Assembly (NCBI GenBank): GCA_002840055.1
Contig: PGZJ01000006.1
Span: 62,001 to 126,000, forward strand
Length of the DNA: 64,000 bases
Origin: Gammaproteobacteria bacterium HGW-Gammaproteobacteria-11
GTDB taxonomy: Bacteria > Pseudomonadota > Gammaproteobacteria > Pseudomonadales > Pseudomonadaceae
Reading direction: 5' to 3'
Position numbers and translations under genes: made by a program. Below are positions 1-9,158 of this stretch, piece after piece. The notes below the pieces were generated by a model. It was not told the origin of the DNA. It did not search any database and worked only from the letters and a program-made list of their open reading frames with translations. Each line of letters opens with the position of its first letter. Positions within the stretch are counted from its first letter, which is position 1.

Positions 1-1030
<1,030 letters not shown>

Positions 1031-1212
1031 TTAGCGTTTCCGCCCAACTTCAGCCGACACATTACTGCCTTGGCTATTTAGTTTTAGCAGCTGGTTGGAT
1101 TGACGCAAGTAGGATTTTGGCACCAGTTTAATAGTTTTTATTAATGATCAGGCTGGGCAGCATCTGGCGCGGCACGGTGGCCGCTTTCAGCTCATGTGTG
1201 GGTACCTGCGTT

Positions 1213-1641
1213 TTAGCTGACCAACCGTTCAAGCGCAGCTCTCGGACCGGCTGGTATGGCGCAGGATTGGTTGCTGCTGCGCTCGACAAAGACATGCACG
1301 AAGCGGCCGAGCGCACAGGCGTCATCTGTGCCTGACTTGAATACGGCCAGTTCATAGTGCACTGAGCTGTTGCCCAGTTTGGTCACGCGCACGCCAATTT
1401 CAATGGTATCGGGGAAGGCAATCGGGGCGAAGTAATCGCAGCCGGAGCTGACCACAAAGGCGATCTGCTCGCCCTGATGAATATCCAGCCCGCCCTGTTC
1501 GATCAACCAGCTGTTCACGGCACTGTCGAAGTAGTTGTAATACACCACGTTGTTCACATGGCCGTAGACGTCATTGTCGTGCCAGCGGGTGGTGATGGGG
1601 TGCAGGTAGGGGTAGGCGCTGCGTTGGGGTTTGTTGCTCAT
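1213..1641 (-). CDS. YbgC/4HBT-family acyl-CoA thioesterase
   Basis: A hot-dog fold thioesterase of about 142 residues, probably hydrolysing acyl-CoA esters in the cytoplasm. The signature is near the start: TRWHDNDVYGHVNNVVYYNYFD, in which the Asp of DVYGHVNN is the usual catalytic residue of the 4HBT class. The body and length are typical. The ORF track begins at a GTG (1674). I prefer the ATG at 1641 (MSNKPQRS), which has a GA-rich stretch about 9 bases upstream and leaves a normal N-terminus. It is a stand-alone leftward gene between katG and the iron alcohol dehydrogenase. Its natural substrate cannot be read from the sequence. Confidence 0.85.
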   Translation of the reverse strand: MSNKPQRSAYPYLHPITTRWHDNDVYGHVNNVVYYNYFDSAVNSWLIEQGGLDIHQGEQIAFVVSSGCDYFAPIAFPDTIEIGVRVTKLGNSSVHYELAVFKSGTDDACALGRFVHVFVERSSNQSCAIPAGPRAALERLVS

Positions 1642-1694
1642 GTCAGGGTCTTCTCTCGGGAAACGTGGTTTCACTAATCACGGGGTCGGCATCG

Positions 1695-1803
1695 GCGGCC
1701 TTGGGCGACACCCTCCGTAGACACGCCGTAAACCCATCCCTGGGGGCTCGACTGCGCCCGTCCTGGGCGCAGATGGTCTACTGCGGGTATCGCCCAAGGC
1801 CGC
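1695..1803. repeat. Extragenic nested palindrome (REP-like element)
   Basis: A 14-base perfect inverted repeat (GCGGCCTTGGGCGA at 1695-1708, complement at 1790-1803) encloses a second imperfect arm pair (GTAGAC 1717-1722 / GTCTAC 1776-1781). At its centre is an 8-base perfect hairpin (CTGCGCCC 1752-1759 / GGGCGCAG 1765-1772). It fills the gap between the thioesterase and the iron alcohol dehydrogenase. The central CCGTAAACCCATCCCTGGGG wording resembles dispersed extragenic repeats that I recall from marine gamma-proteobacteria. Confidence 0.75.
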
Positions 1804-1836
1804 CTGACATTGGTGTTGTCTGCGAGACGTTAAAAA

Positions 1837-2997
1837 CTAAAACGCTGCGCGATAAATCGCCAGTGCATCTGCTTCGGTCAGTTCCCTTGGGTTATTGACC
1901 AGCAGGCGTTGTTGCAGCATCGCGTCCTTGGCCAGTTGCGGCAGGCTGTCTTCCGGTACGCCGGCATCGCGCAGGCGTGAGGGCAGGTTGCAGCGTGGGC
2001 TCAGATCGGCGAGGGCGGCGACCAGCTGTTCGGTCAGACTGGCGGCGGTGCCGGGCTTGAGATCGGCGACCAGCAGCGGTGCCAGCTCGGCATACAGATG
2101 CTCGGCAGCGGGCGCGTTGAAACCGATTACCGTGGGCAGTACCAGCGCATTGGACAGACCATGGGGGATATGGAAATGGCCGCCCAGCGGATAAGCCAGG
2201 GCATGGACCGCCGCGACCGGCGCGTTGGCAAAGGCCTGACCGGCCAACAGGGCGCCGAGCAGCATGGCCTGGCGTGCTTCGCGGTTGCTGCCGTTGTGCA
2301 CGGCTTCGTCGAGGTTGGCAGCCAGCAGGCGCAGGGCCTCGCGGGCGAGCATGTCGGACAGCGGGTTTTTCTTGATCTTGCTGGTGTAGGCCTCGATGGC
2401 GTGGACCATGGCATCAATACCGGTGGCGGCGGTGACGGCGGGCGGCAGACCCAGGGTCAGGTCGGCATCCAGCAGCGCCATATCCGGCAGCAGGATGGGG
2501 GAAACCACGCCCATCTTGGTGGTTTCGCCGGTGGTGATAATGGAGATCTGCGTGACTTCCGAGCCGGTACCGGCGGTGGTCGGCACCTGGATCAGCGGCA
2601 GGCGCTGGCCCCTGGCATTGCCGACGCCGTAGATATCCGCCAGCTTTTGTGTGCAATTTTGGTGGGCCAGAAAGGCGACCAGTTTGGCGACGTCCATGGA
2701 GCTGCCGCCACCAAAGCCAACGACAAAGTCGGCCTGCATGGCGCGGCCCTGTTCGACCGCGGCCATGACCACCGCTTCCGGCGGATCAGCCTGCACGGCG
2801 TCGAAGATCTCCACCGCCATCCCGGCCTTGGCAAAGCCCGGCAGGATGTCATTGAGCATACCCAGCTTGGTGATACCGGGGTCGGTGACGATCATCACCC
2901 GGGTGGCACCGCGCTCCTTGCACAGCTCGGCCAGACGCACGGCCGAACCGGATTCGCAAAGGATTTGCGCAGTGGTGGCAAACAGAAAAGGGGACAT
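1837..2997 (-). CDS. Iron-containing (group III) alcohol dehydrogenase
   Basis: NAD(P)-dependent alcohol dehydrogenase of the Fe-ADH family (FucO/YiaY/AdhB type). It interconverts an alcohol and an aldehyde using a ferrous ion held by one Asp and three His. The dinucleotide motif GGGSSMDVAK, the PTTAGTGSE loop and the metal ligands are all visible: GIDAMVHAIEAY gives Asp and His, and HALAYPLGGHFHIPHG gives two more His. The ORF track extends to 3243, but the extra 82 residues are translated repeat DNA. The start at 2997 (MSPFLFATTAQ) gives 386 aa, the normal family length. It is monocistronic, leftward, and flanked by extragenic repeats on both sides. The alcohol used is not predictable. Confidence 0.92.
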   Translation of the reverse strand: MSPFLFATTAQILCESGSAVRLAELCKERGATRVMIVTDPGITKLGMLNDILPGFAKAGMAVEIFDAVQADPPEAVVMAAVEQGRAMQADFVVGFGGGSSMDVAKLVAFLAHQNCTQKLADIYGVGNARGQRLPLIQVPTTAGTGSEVTQISIITTGETTKMGVVSPILLPDMALLDADLTLGLPPAVTAATGIDAMVHAIEAYTSKIKKNPLSDMLAREALRLLAANLDEAVHNGSNREARQAMLLGALLAGQAFANAPVAAVHALAYPLGGHFHIPHGLSNALVLPTVIGFNAPAAEHLYAELAPLLVADLKPGTAASLTEQLVAALADLSPRCNLPSRLRDAGVPEDSLPQLAKDAMLQQRLLVNNPRELTEADALAIYRAAF

Positions 2998-3033
2998 GGG
3001 GACCTCGGTGGCTGAGACAGTTTGGATTACTGT

Positions 3034-3204
3034 ACAAGCTTCAAGCGGCAAGCTACAAGCCGCAAGCAGCAAGTAAAAACCTTTCGCGGCGGGGCCGCCG
3101 CTCCCACCCAGCATGAGTTTCACTTCACTGGTAGGAGCCGCGGCCTCGCGGCGAAGGGGTTGGGCTTGGTTTAAGCTTGCGGCTTGTAGCTTGCCGCTTG
3201 TAGC
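3034..3204. repeat. Nested inverted repeats: heptad arms around a REP-like pair
   Basis: Outer arms are made of 7-base units of the form NCAAGCN (3034-3073, for example GCAAGCT, ACAAGCC) on the left and the complementary NGCTTGN units (3174-3204) on the right. Inside them lies a second inverted pair typical of Pseudomonas REP elements: TTCGCGGCGGGGCCGCCGCTCC (3083-3104) and GGTAGGAGCCGCGGCCTCGC with flank (3130-3158). The whole element could form a long cruciform between the iron alcohol dehydrogenase and hemW. Confidence 0.8.
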
Positions 3205-3217
3205 GGCTGTGGAACGC

Positions 3218-4372
3218 TCAGAGGAATCCTTCGAGCAGATCATTGAGAAACAGCCGTCCGCGTTCGGTCGGGCGCAGTTGCTGGTCCCAGGGTTCCAGCA
3301 GGCCTTTGCTGACGGCCTGGTTCAATAGCGGGGCAATGCTGTCGAGGGACTGGCCGGTGCGGTCCTGGTAGTGGCTGGCGGGGACGCCGTCTACCAGGCG
3401 CAGGGCGTTCATCAGGAAGTCGAAGGGCAGGTCTTCCGGGCTCAGGTTCTTGCGGCCGGCGCAGTAGGCTTTGGTTGGGTCCAGGTAGTCCTTGGGCAGG
3501 CGGGTTTTCCAGTAGCGTTCGATGCGGCCATCCGGGTAACTGAGCTTGCCGTGGGCACCGGCACCGATGCCGAGAAAGTCGCCGTACTGCCAGTAGTTCA
3601 GGTTATGCCGTGCCTGCCGGTTGGCTTGGGCGTAGGCGGAGACTTCGTATTGGCTCAGCCCGACCTCAGCCAGGCGCGCTTGTCCGGCTTCCTGAATGGC
3701 CCAGAGGGTGTCTTCAATCGGCAGGATTGGCGGCTTGTTGTAGAACACGGTGTTGGGCTCCAGCGTCAACTGGTACCAGGACAGGTGTTCCGGGCCCAGC
3801 TCTATGGCCTGGTTGATGTCCGCCAGGGCGTCATCCAGAGTCTGGTCCGGCAGGCCGTGCATCAGGTCCAGATTGAGGTTGTCGAAGCCGGCCTGTCGCG
3901 CCATGGCCACGGCGGCCAGCGCTTCGCGGTTATCGTGAATCCGTCCCAGTGCCTTGAGGTGTTTGGCATTGAAGCTCTGGATGCCGATCGACAGGCGATT
4001 GATACCGGCGGCGCGGTAGCCGGCAAACTTGGCCTGCTCGAAGGTGCCGGGGTTGGCTTCCAGGGTAATTTCAATATCGCTGGCAAAGTTCAGGCGACTG
4101 GCCATGGCCTCCAGCAGGCGGCCAAGGCTCGCTGCGGAAAACAGACTGGGCGTGCCGCCACCGAAGAAGATCGAGGTCAACTCACGGCCTTGTGCGCCGG
4201 GCAGGTCCTGATCCAGATCGGCGATCAATGCGTCGATGTACTGCGCCTCCGGCAGACCCTGTTCGCTGACATGCGAGTTGAAGTCGCAATAGGGGCACTT
4301 GCGCACGCACCAGGGGATGTGGATGTAGGCCGCCAGGGGCGGCAGACCCTGAAGGGGAGCGTTCTGAGTCAT
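3218..4372 (-). CDS. hemW: HemW, radical SAM haem chaperone
   Basis: HemN-related radical S-adenosylmethionine protein of 384 aa. The family binds haem and hands it to target proteins; it is often mis-named oxygen-independent coproporphyrinogen oxidase. The 4Fe-4S motif is IPWCVRKCPYCDFNSH (C-x3-C-x2-C) at residues about 20-35. GGGTPSLFS follows, and RHNLNYWQYGDFLGIGAGAHG contains the HNxxYW signature that separates HemW from true HemN. The C-terminal winged-helix part (LRLVDGVPASHY onward) is complete. It lies downstream of rdgB on the same strand but is separated from it by a 170-base gap containing inverted heptad repeats. In P. aeruginosa it is also rdgB's neighbour. Confidence 0.93.
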   Translation of the reverse strand: MTQNAPLQGLPPLAAYIHIPWCVRKCPYCDFNSHVSEQGLPEAQYIDALIADLDQDLPGAQGRELTSIFFGGGTPSLFSAASLGRLLEAMASRLNFASDIEITLEANPGTFEQAKFAGYRAAGINRLSIGIQSFNAKHLKALGRIHDNREALAAVAMARQAGFDNLNLDLMHGLPDQTLDDALADINQAIELGPEHLSWYQLTLEPNTVFYNKPPILPIEDTLWAIQEAGQARLAEVGLSQYEVSAYAQANRQARHNLNYWQYGDFLGIGAGAHGKLSYPDGRIERYWKTRLPKDYLDPTKAYCAGRKNLSPEDLPFDFLMNALRLVDGVPASHYQDRTGQSLDSIAPLLNQAVSKGLLEPWDQQLRPTERGRLFLNDLLEGFL

Positions 4373-4389
4373 TGAGCAGGCGCCTGCTT

Positions 4390-4550
4390 GAGGCTGAAGG
4401 CTGAACGCTGGAAGGTCGACATAGTGTGCTGGCTCTATCTTGTGTGATGGTCAGGCATGGCAATAACGGGCATGGCTGCAGGCGCGGAGTACCTGTCCTT
4501 CATCGATCGCGCTGAAGCCTGCCGCGTCAAAACTTCCAGCTTTCAGCGAG
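4390..4550. repeat. Degenerate inverted heptad repeat between hemW and rdgB
   Basis: On the left, GGCTGAA units followed by CGCTGGAAGG (about 4392-4415). On the right, the inverse units TTCCAGC TTTCAGC (about 4533-4546). The roughly 120-base spacer codes for nothing I can support. The design, with a short array one way and inverse units on the far side, repeats at three other places in the window. Confidence 0.6.
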
Positions 4551-5160
4551 AGGGTTCGATCCCCAGGCGTACGCGCAGTTGCGCCATGGCCTTGGCTCGG
4601 TGGCTGAGGCGGTTCTTTTCTGCCGGGCTGAGTTCGGCGCTGGCGCAGTTGGCTTCCGGGACCCAGAACAGCGGGTCGTAGCCGAAGCCCTGTTCACCAC
4701 GGGGCTCGGTGAGTATGCGGCCGTGCCAGATGCCTTCGCAGATGATCGGCGTGGGGTCTTCGGCGTGCAGCATCAGCACCAGTACCGAGATGAAGCGGGC
4801 ATTGCGCTGTTCCGTTGGCAGGCCATCCAGCGCATCGAGCAACTTGCGGTTGTTGGCCGCATCGCCGCCACTGCCGGCATAGCGTGCCGAGTAGATGCCC
4901 GGCGCGCCGCCGAGGGCATCTACCGCTAGTCCCGAGTCGTCGGCCAGGGCCGGAAGGCCAGAGGCCAGGCAGGCGTGGCGGGCCTTGATAATGGCGTTTT
5001 CGACAAAGCTCAGGCCGTTTTCCACGGCTTCCTCGGCGACAAACTCGGACTGCGGACGAACCTTGACCTGTTCACCGAGCATGGCCTGCAGTTCCCGCAG
5101 CTTGCCGGGATTGCCACTGGCCAGCACCAGTTGCTCGAAGGGCAGGGTGTTACTGGTCAT
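4543..5160 (-). CDS. rdgB: RdgB, XTP/dITP pyrophosphatase (non-canonical purine NTPase)
   Basis: Ham1/RdgB-family enzyme that hydrolyses ITP, dITP and XTP to monophosphates and so keeps deaminated purines out of nucleic acids. [10 protein letters not shown] at the N-terminus is the phosphate-binding segment. [25 protein letters not shown] and [11 protein letters not shown] are the family signatures, and [11 protein letters not shown] closes the active site. The ORF-track start at 5364 is out-of-frame read-through. The ATG at 5160 ([20 protein letters not shown]) gives 205 aa, the usual size, and overlaps the end of the DUF4426 gene by 11 bases. That overlap suggests translational coupling in the metX-metW-DUF4426-rdgB run. 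Confidence 0.95.
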   Translation of the reverse strand: MTSNTLPFEQLVLASGNPGKLRELQAMLGEQVKVRPQSEFVAEEAVENGLSFVENAIIKARHACLASGLPALADDSGLAVDALGGAPGIYSARYAGSGGDAANNRKLLDALDGLPTEQRNARFISVLVLMLHAEDPTPIICEGIWHGRILTEPRGEQGFGYDPLFWVPEANCASAELSPAEKNRLSHRAKAMAQLRVRLGIEPSR

Positions 5161-5593
5161 CGGGAAAGAATTCCTGCTGGAAGCGTACGGTCTGCGGCGC
5201 CGCACTGGCGCTGCGGCGGAACTCCACCTCAAAGCGCAACAGACCGCGTTGGGTGGCGGTGTAATTGGCGACAAAGTACACTGCCTCGCCTTCCTGCACG
5301 CGGATGAAGTCCAGCGGGGTTTTCTGTCCCAGCAGGTTGGTGACGCTGCCGTTGAGCAGGGCATCGACGGCTACCGGACCGTTGTCGGTATCCTGCTGGA
5401 TCGCCAGGTTCAGCACACCATGCCGTGGGCCGCGGATCAGGCCGGTGTTGGCGGCGATATCAGGTTGCAGATAGCTGCTGTTGAAGGTGGTGTGATAGAC
5501 CAGCAGGTCGCCAAAGCGTTGCGGGCTGACTTGCTGGGCCAGTAGCAGCGGGGCGTTCAGCAGCAACAGGGCACAGAGCAGGGCGCGGATCAT
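5150..5593 (-). CDS. DUF4426 periplasmic protein
   Basis: Small exported protein of 147 aa whose function is not established. A signal peptide is clear ([21 protein letters not shown], cleavage near residue 20). The rest is a beta-rich domain beginning [17 protein letters not shown], typical of DUF4426. The family is consistently found beside metW and rdgB in pseudomonads (PA0388 in P. aeruginosa), and that context is the main support. The gene lies 9 bases downstream of metW and overlaps the rdgB start, so it is probably co-transcribed. There is no lipobox and no Cys suggesting a metal centre. Confidence 0.85.
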   Translation of the reverse strand: MIRALLCALLLLNAPLLLAQQVSPQRFGDLLVYHTTFNSSYLQPDIAANTGLIRGPRHGVLNLAIQQDTDNGPVAVDALLNGSVTNLLGQKTPLDFIRVQEGEAVYFVANYTATQRGLLRFEVEFRRSASAAPQTVRFQQEFFPDDQ

Positions 5594-5602
5594 CTCGAAC
5601 TC

Positions 5603-6193
5603 CTAGCGGGTAACGCGGTAGATGGCAATTTCGCCGAGCAGATTCGGCCACAGCGCGCTCAACCAGCTGCTGCGGTGCGTCTGATCCACCACCAGACGAT
5701 CAAGGATGCGGATCGAGCGCTGTCGGCACAGGTCCTCGAAATCCTTGAAGGTACAGAAATGGATATTCGGCGTGTTATACCAAGTGTAGGGCATGAACTC
5801 CGAGACCGGCATGCGACCCTTTGTACCCAGATATAAACGGCAGCGCCAATGGGCAAAGTTGGGGAAGGTAAGAATCGCCTCGCGGCCGATCCGCAGCATT
5901 TCTTCCAGCACCTTGTCGGGGTAGTGCACGGCCTGCAGGGCCTGGGTCATGAGCACGCTGTCAAAGCTGTTGTCGCCAAAGTTGCTCAGCCCGGTGTCGA
6001 GGTTCTGCTCGAGTACATTGACGCCCTTGTTGATGCAGGCGTTGATCTTCTCTGGGTCGATTTCCAGCCCGTAACCAGTCACCTTGCGGTGGTCGGAGAG
6101 GTAGCGCAGCAGTTCGCCGTCACCACAGCCGAGGTCCAGCAGACGGCTGCCGGGCTTGATCCATTCCTGAATGATGTCCAGATCCGCACGCAT
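5603..6193 (-). CDS. metW: MetW, methionine biosynthesis partner of MetX
   Basis: Class I methyltransferase-fold protein of 196 aa. The SAM-binding motif is LLDLGCGDGELLRYL (about residues 19-34). Acidic GLEIDPEKIN follows, and the motif IV region is SFDSVLMTQALQAVHYPD. MetW is required with MetX for the homoserine acylation step of methionine synthesis in many proteobacteria, although it looks like a methyltransferase. It starts one base after the metX stop on the same strand, the usual metXW pair. An alternative role as a generic methyltransferase is unlikely given this pairing. Confidence 0.93.
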   Translation of the reverse strand: MRADLDIIQEWIKPGSRLLDLGCGDGELLRYLSDHRKVTGYGLEIDPEKINACINKGVNVLEQNLDTGLSNFGDNSFDSVLMTQALQAVHYPDKVLEEMLRIGREAILTFPNFAHWRCRLYLGTKGRMPVSEFMPYTWYNTPNIHFCTFKDFEDLCRQRSIRILDRLVVDQTHRSSWLSALWPNLLGEIAIYRVTR

Positions 6194-6194
6194 G

Positions 6195-7334
6195 TCAGAG
6201 CACCTCGATACGGTTCATGTAGGCCTGAAAGGCCTCGATATAGCGCGGGATGGGCAGCAGGAAGGCATCGTGCCCCTGCGCCGCTTCGATTTCCAGATAG
6301 CTGACCTGCTTGCCCGCCGCCAGCAGCGCATCGACCAGCTCGCGTGAGCGGGCCGGGGAAAAACGCCAGTCGGTGGTAAAGGACATGACCATGCAGCGCG
6401 CCTGCACCGGCGCCAGGCTGGCGGCCAGATTGCCGCCGTGGGCGCCGGCCGGATCAAAGTAGTCCAGCGCCTTGGTCATCAGCAGATAGGTGTTGGCATC
6501 AAAGCGCTCGGAGAATTCCTGGCCCTGATAGCGCAGGTAGCTTTCGACCTGGAACTCGACACTGGTGAAGTCGTAGTTGAGCACGTCGCTGCGCAGTTCG
6601 CGGCCAAACTTCTCGCCCATCGAATCATCCGACAGGTAGGTGATATGCCCGACCATGCGTGCCAGCATCAGGCCGCGCTTGGGAATCACACCAAAGGCGG
6701 CGTAGTCACCGTTGTGAAAGTCCGGATCGGTGATGATCGCCTGACGCGCCACTTCATTGAAGGCAATGTTCTGTGCCGACAGCTTGGGCGCGGTAGCGAT
6801 GGCGACGCAGTTGCGTACCCGCTCGGGGTAGCGGATGGACCACTGCAGCGCCTGCATGCCGCCGAGACTGCCGCCGACCACCGCGGCCCAGCAGTCGATA
6901 CCCAGCACGTCGGCCAGCTGCGCCTGACTGTTGACCCAGTCTTCCACGGTGATCACCGGGAAGCTGGCGCCATAGGGTTTGCCGGTTTCCGGGTTGAGGC
7001 TGGAGGGGCCGGTGGAGCCATGGCAGCCGCCGATGTTGTTCAGGCTGACAACAAAGAAGCGGTTGGTATCAATCGCCTTGCCCGGACCAATGCAGGCATC
7101 CCACCAGCCGGGCTTGCGCTCGTCTTCAGTGTGAAAGCCGGCGGCATGGTGGTGGCCGGACAGCGCGTGGCAGACCAGCACCGCATTGCTGCGCGCAGCA
7201 TTCAGTGCGCCATAGGTTTCGTAGACCAGCTCATAGCTGGGCAGAGCCCTGCCGCAGGCCAGCTGCAGGGGCTCGGAAAAGGTCTGTCGCTGGGGCGTCA
7301 CCAGACCGACGGAATCGGCGGGGAATCTGGACAT
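6195..7334 (-). CDS. metX: MetX, homoserine O-acyltransferase
   Basis: Alpha/beta-hydrolase enzyme of 379 aa that acylates L-homoserine, the first committed step of methionine synthesis. The oxyanion region reads [11 protein letters not shown], the nucleophile elbow is [12 protein letters not shown] (Ser in the first half), and the C-terminal Asp and His lie in [10 protein letters not shown] and [10 protein letters not shown]. In pseudomonads the MetX family has been reported to use succinyl-CoA rather than acetyl-CoA; I cannot decide that from the sequence alone. The stop and the metW start are one base apart. The 98 bases upstream of the start hold a plausible but unproven promoter. I recognised no riboswitch there. 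Confidence 0.94.
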   Translation of the reverse strand: MSRFPADSVGLVTPQRQTFSEPLQLACGRALPSYELVYETYGALNAARSNAVLVCHALSGHHHAAGFHTEDERKPGWWDACIGPGKAIDTNRFFVVSLNNIGGCHGSTGPSSLNPETGKPYGASFPVITVEDWVNSQAQLADVLGIDCWAAVVGGSLGGMQALQWSIRYPERVRNCVAIATAPKLSAQNIAFNEVARQAIITDPDFHNGDYAAFGVIPKRGLMLARMVGHITYLSDDSMGEKFGRELRSDVLNYDFTSVEFQVESYLRYQGQEFSERFDANTYLLMTKALDYFDPAGAHGGNLAASLAPVQARCMVMSFTTDWRFSPARSRELVDALLAAGKQVSYLEIEAAQGHDAFLLPIPRYIEAFQAYMNRIEVL

Positions 7335-7432
7335 GCTGAACCTGTTCCTGTGCTAGGTCGGCGAGGTGGCCTTGAGGCGGTGCCGACAATCGAGGCGCCA
7401 GTCTAAAGAGGGTAGCGACCAGAGGCAATATA

Positions 7433-7750
7433 TCAGCCGGGCTGTATACCCAGTTCGGCGGGCAGTTGCTGTGGCCGGGCGACCAAAAGGCGCTTTTGCC
7501 GGCTCAGTTCACCGCTGAGCAGGCTGACCTGGTTTTTCCGGACGCCAAACTGCTCAGCCAGAAAGGCAATCAGCAGCGCATTGGCCTTGCCATCCACCGG
7601 CGGTGCGCTGATACGGATTTTCAGGCGTTCGCCCTGTAGCCCGGCAAAGCCCAGGGTTTTTGCCCCGGGTTGCAGGTGGCAGTCGAGCAGCAGATCCGCA
7701 CCGCGCCAGCTGTAAAAGCGCTGTGCAACTGGCCCGGTTTCAGAGGGCAA
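7433..7750 (-). CDS. yggU: YggU-family DUF167 protein
   Basis: Small cytoplasmic protein of 105 aa and unknown function. The DUF167 core is visible as LQPGAKTLGFAGL, then RISAPPVDGKANALLIAFLAEQFGV, then LLSGELSRQKRLLV. The only start in frame before an upstream stop is TTG at 7750, which overlaps the yggT stop by 11 bases. Coupled translation from yggT would explain the weak start. The yggS-proC-yggT-yggU order is common in gamma-proteobacteria and matches P. aeruginosa PA0391-PA0394. Confidence 0.88.
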   Translation of the reverse strand: MPSETGPVAQRFYSWRGADLLLDCHLQPGAKTLGFAGLQGERLKIRISAPPVDGKANALLIAFLAEQFGVRKNQVSLLSGELSRQKRLLVARPQQLPAELGIQPG

Positions 7751-8330
7751 TGGTCATGCTCTGGTACATGCCCATGGCAATGGCCGCTGGCAGCAGCACA
7801 TAGGTGGTCAGCAAGTGGATGGCAATAAAGGCAAAGATTGGTGACAGATCCAGACCACCGAGGGCCGGGATGATGCGTCGAATCGGTGCCAGTGCCGGTT
7901 CACAGATCTGCTGGATCAGCATGGCGCCCGGTGCGCGGCTGCCCGGTGCGACCCAGGAGAGGATGACGCTGATCAGCAGGGCAAAGAAGTAAATCCGCAG
8001 GAACAGGGCGGCAACGCAAATCACCGCCCAGCCTACAAAGCGCAACAGGTCCGGAAAGGCCGCGCTGCTGATCAGCAGAATGATCGACATCAGCGCCAGT
8101 TGCACCAGCAGGGCCAGCACCAGCGAGGCAAAGTCGATACCGCCGTAGCCGGGAATAAAACGCCGCAGTGGCATCAGCAGCGGTTTGGTGATGCGCACGA
8201 TGAATTGCGAAATGGGGTTGTAGAAGTCGGCCTTGGACAACTGCAGGACAAAGCGCAGCAGCACGGCAATCAGGTACAGGCTGCCCAATGTCTGGATCAC
8301 AAAGATGACGGGCTCGATCAGGCTGTTCAT
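7740..8330 (-). CDS. yggT: YggT-family integral membrane protein
   Basis: Inner-membrane protein of 196 aa with two tandem YggT repeats. Each repeat has a long hydrophobic helix followed by a Pro/Arg-rich loop: FYNPISQFIVRITKPLLMPLRRFIP in the first and MLIQQICEPALAPIRRIIPALGG in the second. Four to five membrane segments are evident. Work on the family suggests a link to osmotic stress, ion homeostasis or membrane-protein placement, but no activity is established. It lies 9 bases downstream of proC and overlaps yggU. Confidence 0.9.
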   Translation of the reverse strand: MNSLIEPVIFVIQTLGSLYLIAVLLRFVLQLSKADFYNPISQFIVRITKPLLMPLRRFIPGYGGIDFASLVLALLVQLALMSIILLISSAAFPDLLRFVGWAVICVAALFLRIYFFALLISVILSWVAPGSRAPGAMLIQQICEPALAPIRRIIPALGGLDLSPIFAFIAIHLLTTYVLLPAAIAMGMYQSMTIAL

Positions 8331-8339
8331 CGGCTTTCC

Positions 8340-9158
8340 TCAGGCAAGTTCTTGTGACATGGCGGCGGCGCGGTCGGCAGCGGCCTGCATGGCACGGGCT
8401 ACGGCGCCGGGCAGATCATCGCGGACAAAGCTGTTGATCGCCTGCTCGGTGGTACCGCCGGGGGAGCATACGCGGCGTCGCAGTTCAGCGGCGTCAACAT
8501 CACTGTGTACCGCCATATCGGCTGCGCCCAGGGCGGTATACAGGGTCAGGCGTTCGGCGGTTTCCTTCGGCAGGCCCAGTTGCTGACCGGCGGCAATCAT
8601 GGCTTCCATCATCAGAAAGAAATAGGCCGGGCCACTACCGGAGACGGCGGTCACGGCGTCGATCAGTTCCTCGCGCTCCAGCCACAGACTGATGCCAACC
8701 GCGTTGAGGATAGCTTCGCTCTGTTGCCGTTGCGTGTCACTGACCTGGGCGTTGGCATACAGGCCACTGACGCCCTGGCCGCGCAGTGACGGGGTATTGG
8801 GCATACAGCGGACAATCGCGCTGTGCTCGCCCAGCCAGTGTTCAAGGCTGGCGCAACTGATGCCGGCGGCAATCGAGATGATCAACTGGCCGGGCTTGCG
8901 CTCGACGGGCAGGGCGCGGCACACCGTCTGCATGACCTGCGGCTTGACCGCCAGCACCAGGATGTCGCAGTCACGGGCCAGCAGCGCGTTATCGGTGCCG
9001 GTGCGAATGCCGAACTGGCTGCCGAGTTTTTCCGCCTGCTCCGGGCTATGGTCGCTGGCCAGCAGCTGTTCGGCCTTGACGTTGCGTGCCAGCATGCCAC
9101 CAATCAGGCTGGTGGCCATGTTGCCGGCGCCAATGAATCCAATGGTCGGGGCTGTCAT
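8340..9158 (-). CDS. proC: ProC, pyrroline-5-carboxylate reductase
   Basis: NAD(P)H-dependent enzyme for the last step of proline synthesis. The Rossmann motif is at the very start (IGFIGAGNMATSLIGG). LAVKPQVM follows, and the C-terminal family signature is DAVTAVSGSGPAYFF and RRRVCSPGGTTEQAI. The ORF-track start at 9326 runs into antisense-like sequence. The ATG at 9158 (MTAPTIGFIGAGNM) gives 272 aa and overlaps the yggS stop as ATGA. This overlap and the strand place it in an operon with yggS upstream and yggT downstream. Confidence 0.95.
   Translation of the reverse strand: MTAPTIGFIGAGNMATSLIGGMLARNVKAEQLLASDHSPEQAEKLGSQFGIRTGTDNALLARDCDILVLAVKPQVMQTVCRALPVERKPGQLIISIAAGISCASLEHWLGEHSAIVRCMPNTPSLRGQGVSGLYANAQVSDTQRQQSEAILNAVGISLWLEREELIDAVTAVSGSGPAYFFLMMEAMIAAGQQLGLPKETAERLTLYTALGAADMAVHSDVDAAELRRRVCSPGGTTEQAINSFVRDDLPGAVARAMQAAADRAAAMSQELA

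Noticed and set aside
1837-3243. Extended N-terminus of the iron alcohol dehydrogenase in the ORF track
   Set aside because: The extra 82 residues are translated repeat DNA (including the REP and heptad arms) and overlap the hemW stop; the family start is at 2997.
7335-7432. Possible SAM-type riboswitch upstream of metX
   Set aside because: Only 98 bases are available and I could not find the conserved core or a terminator hairpin.
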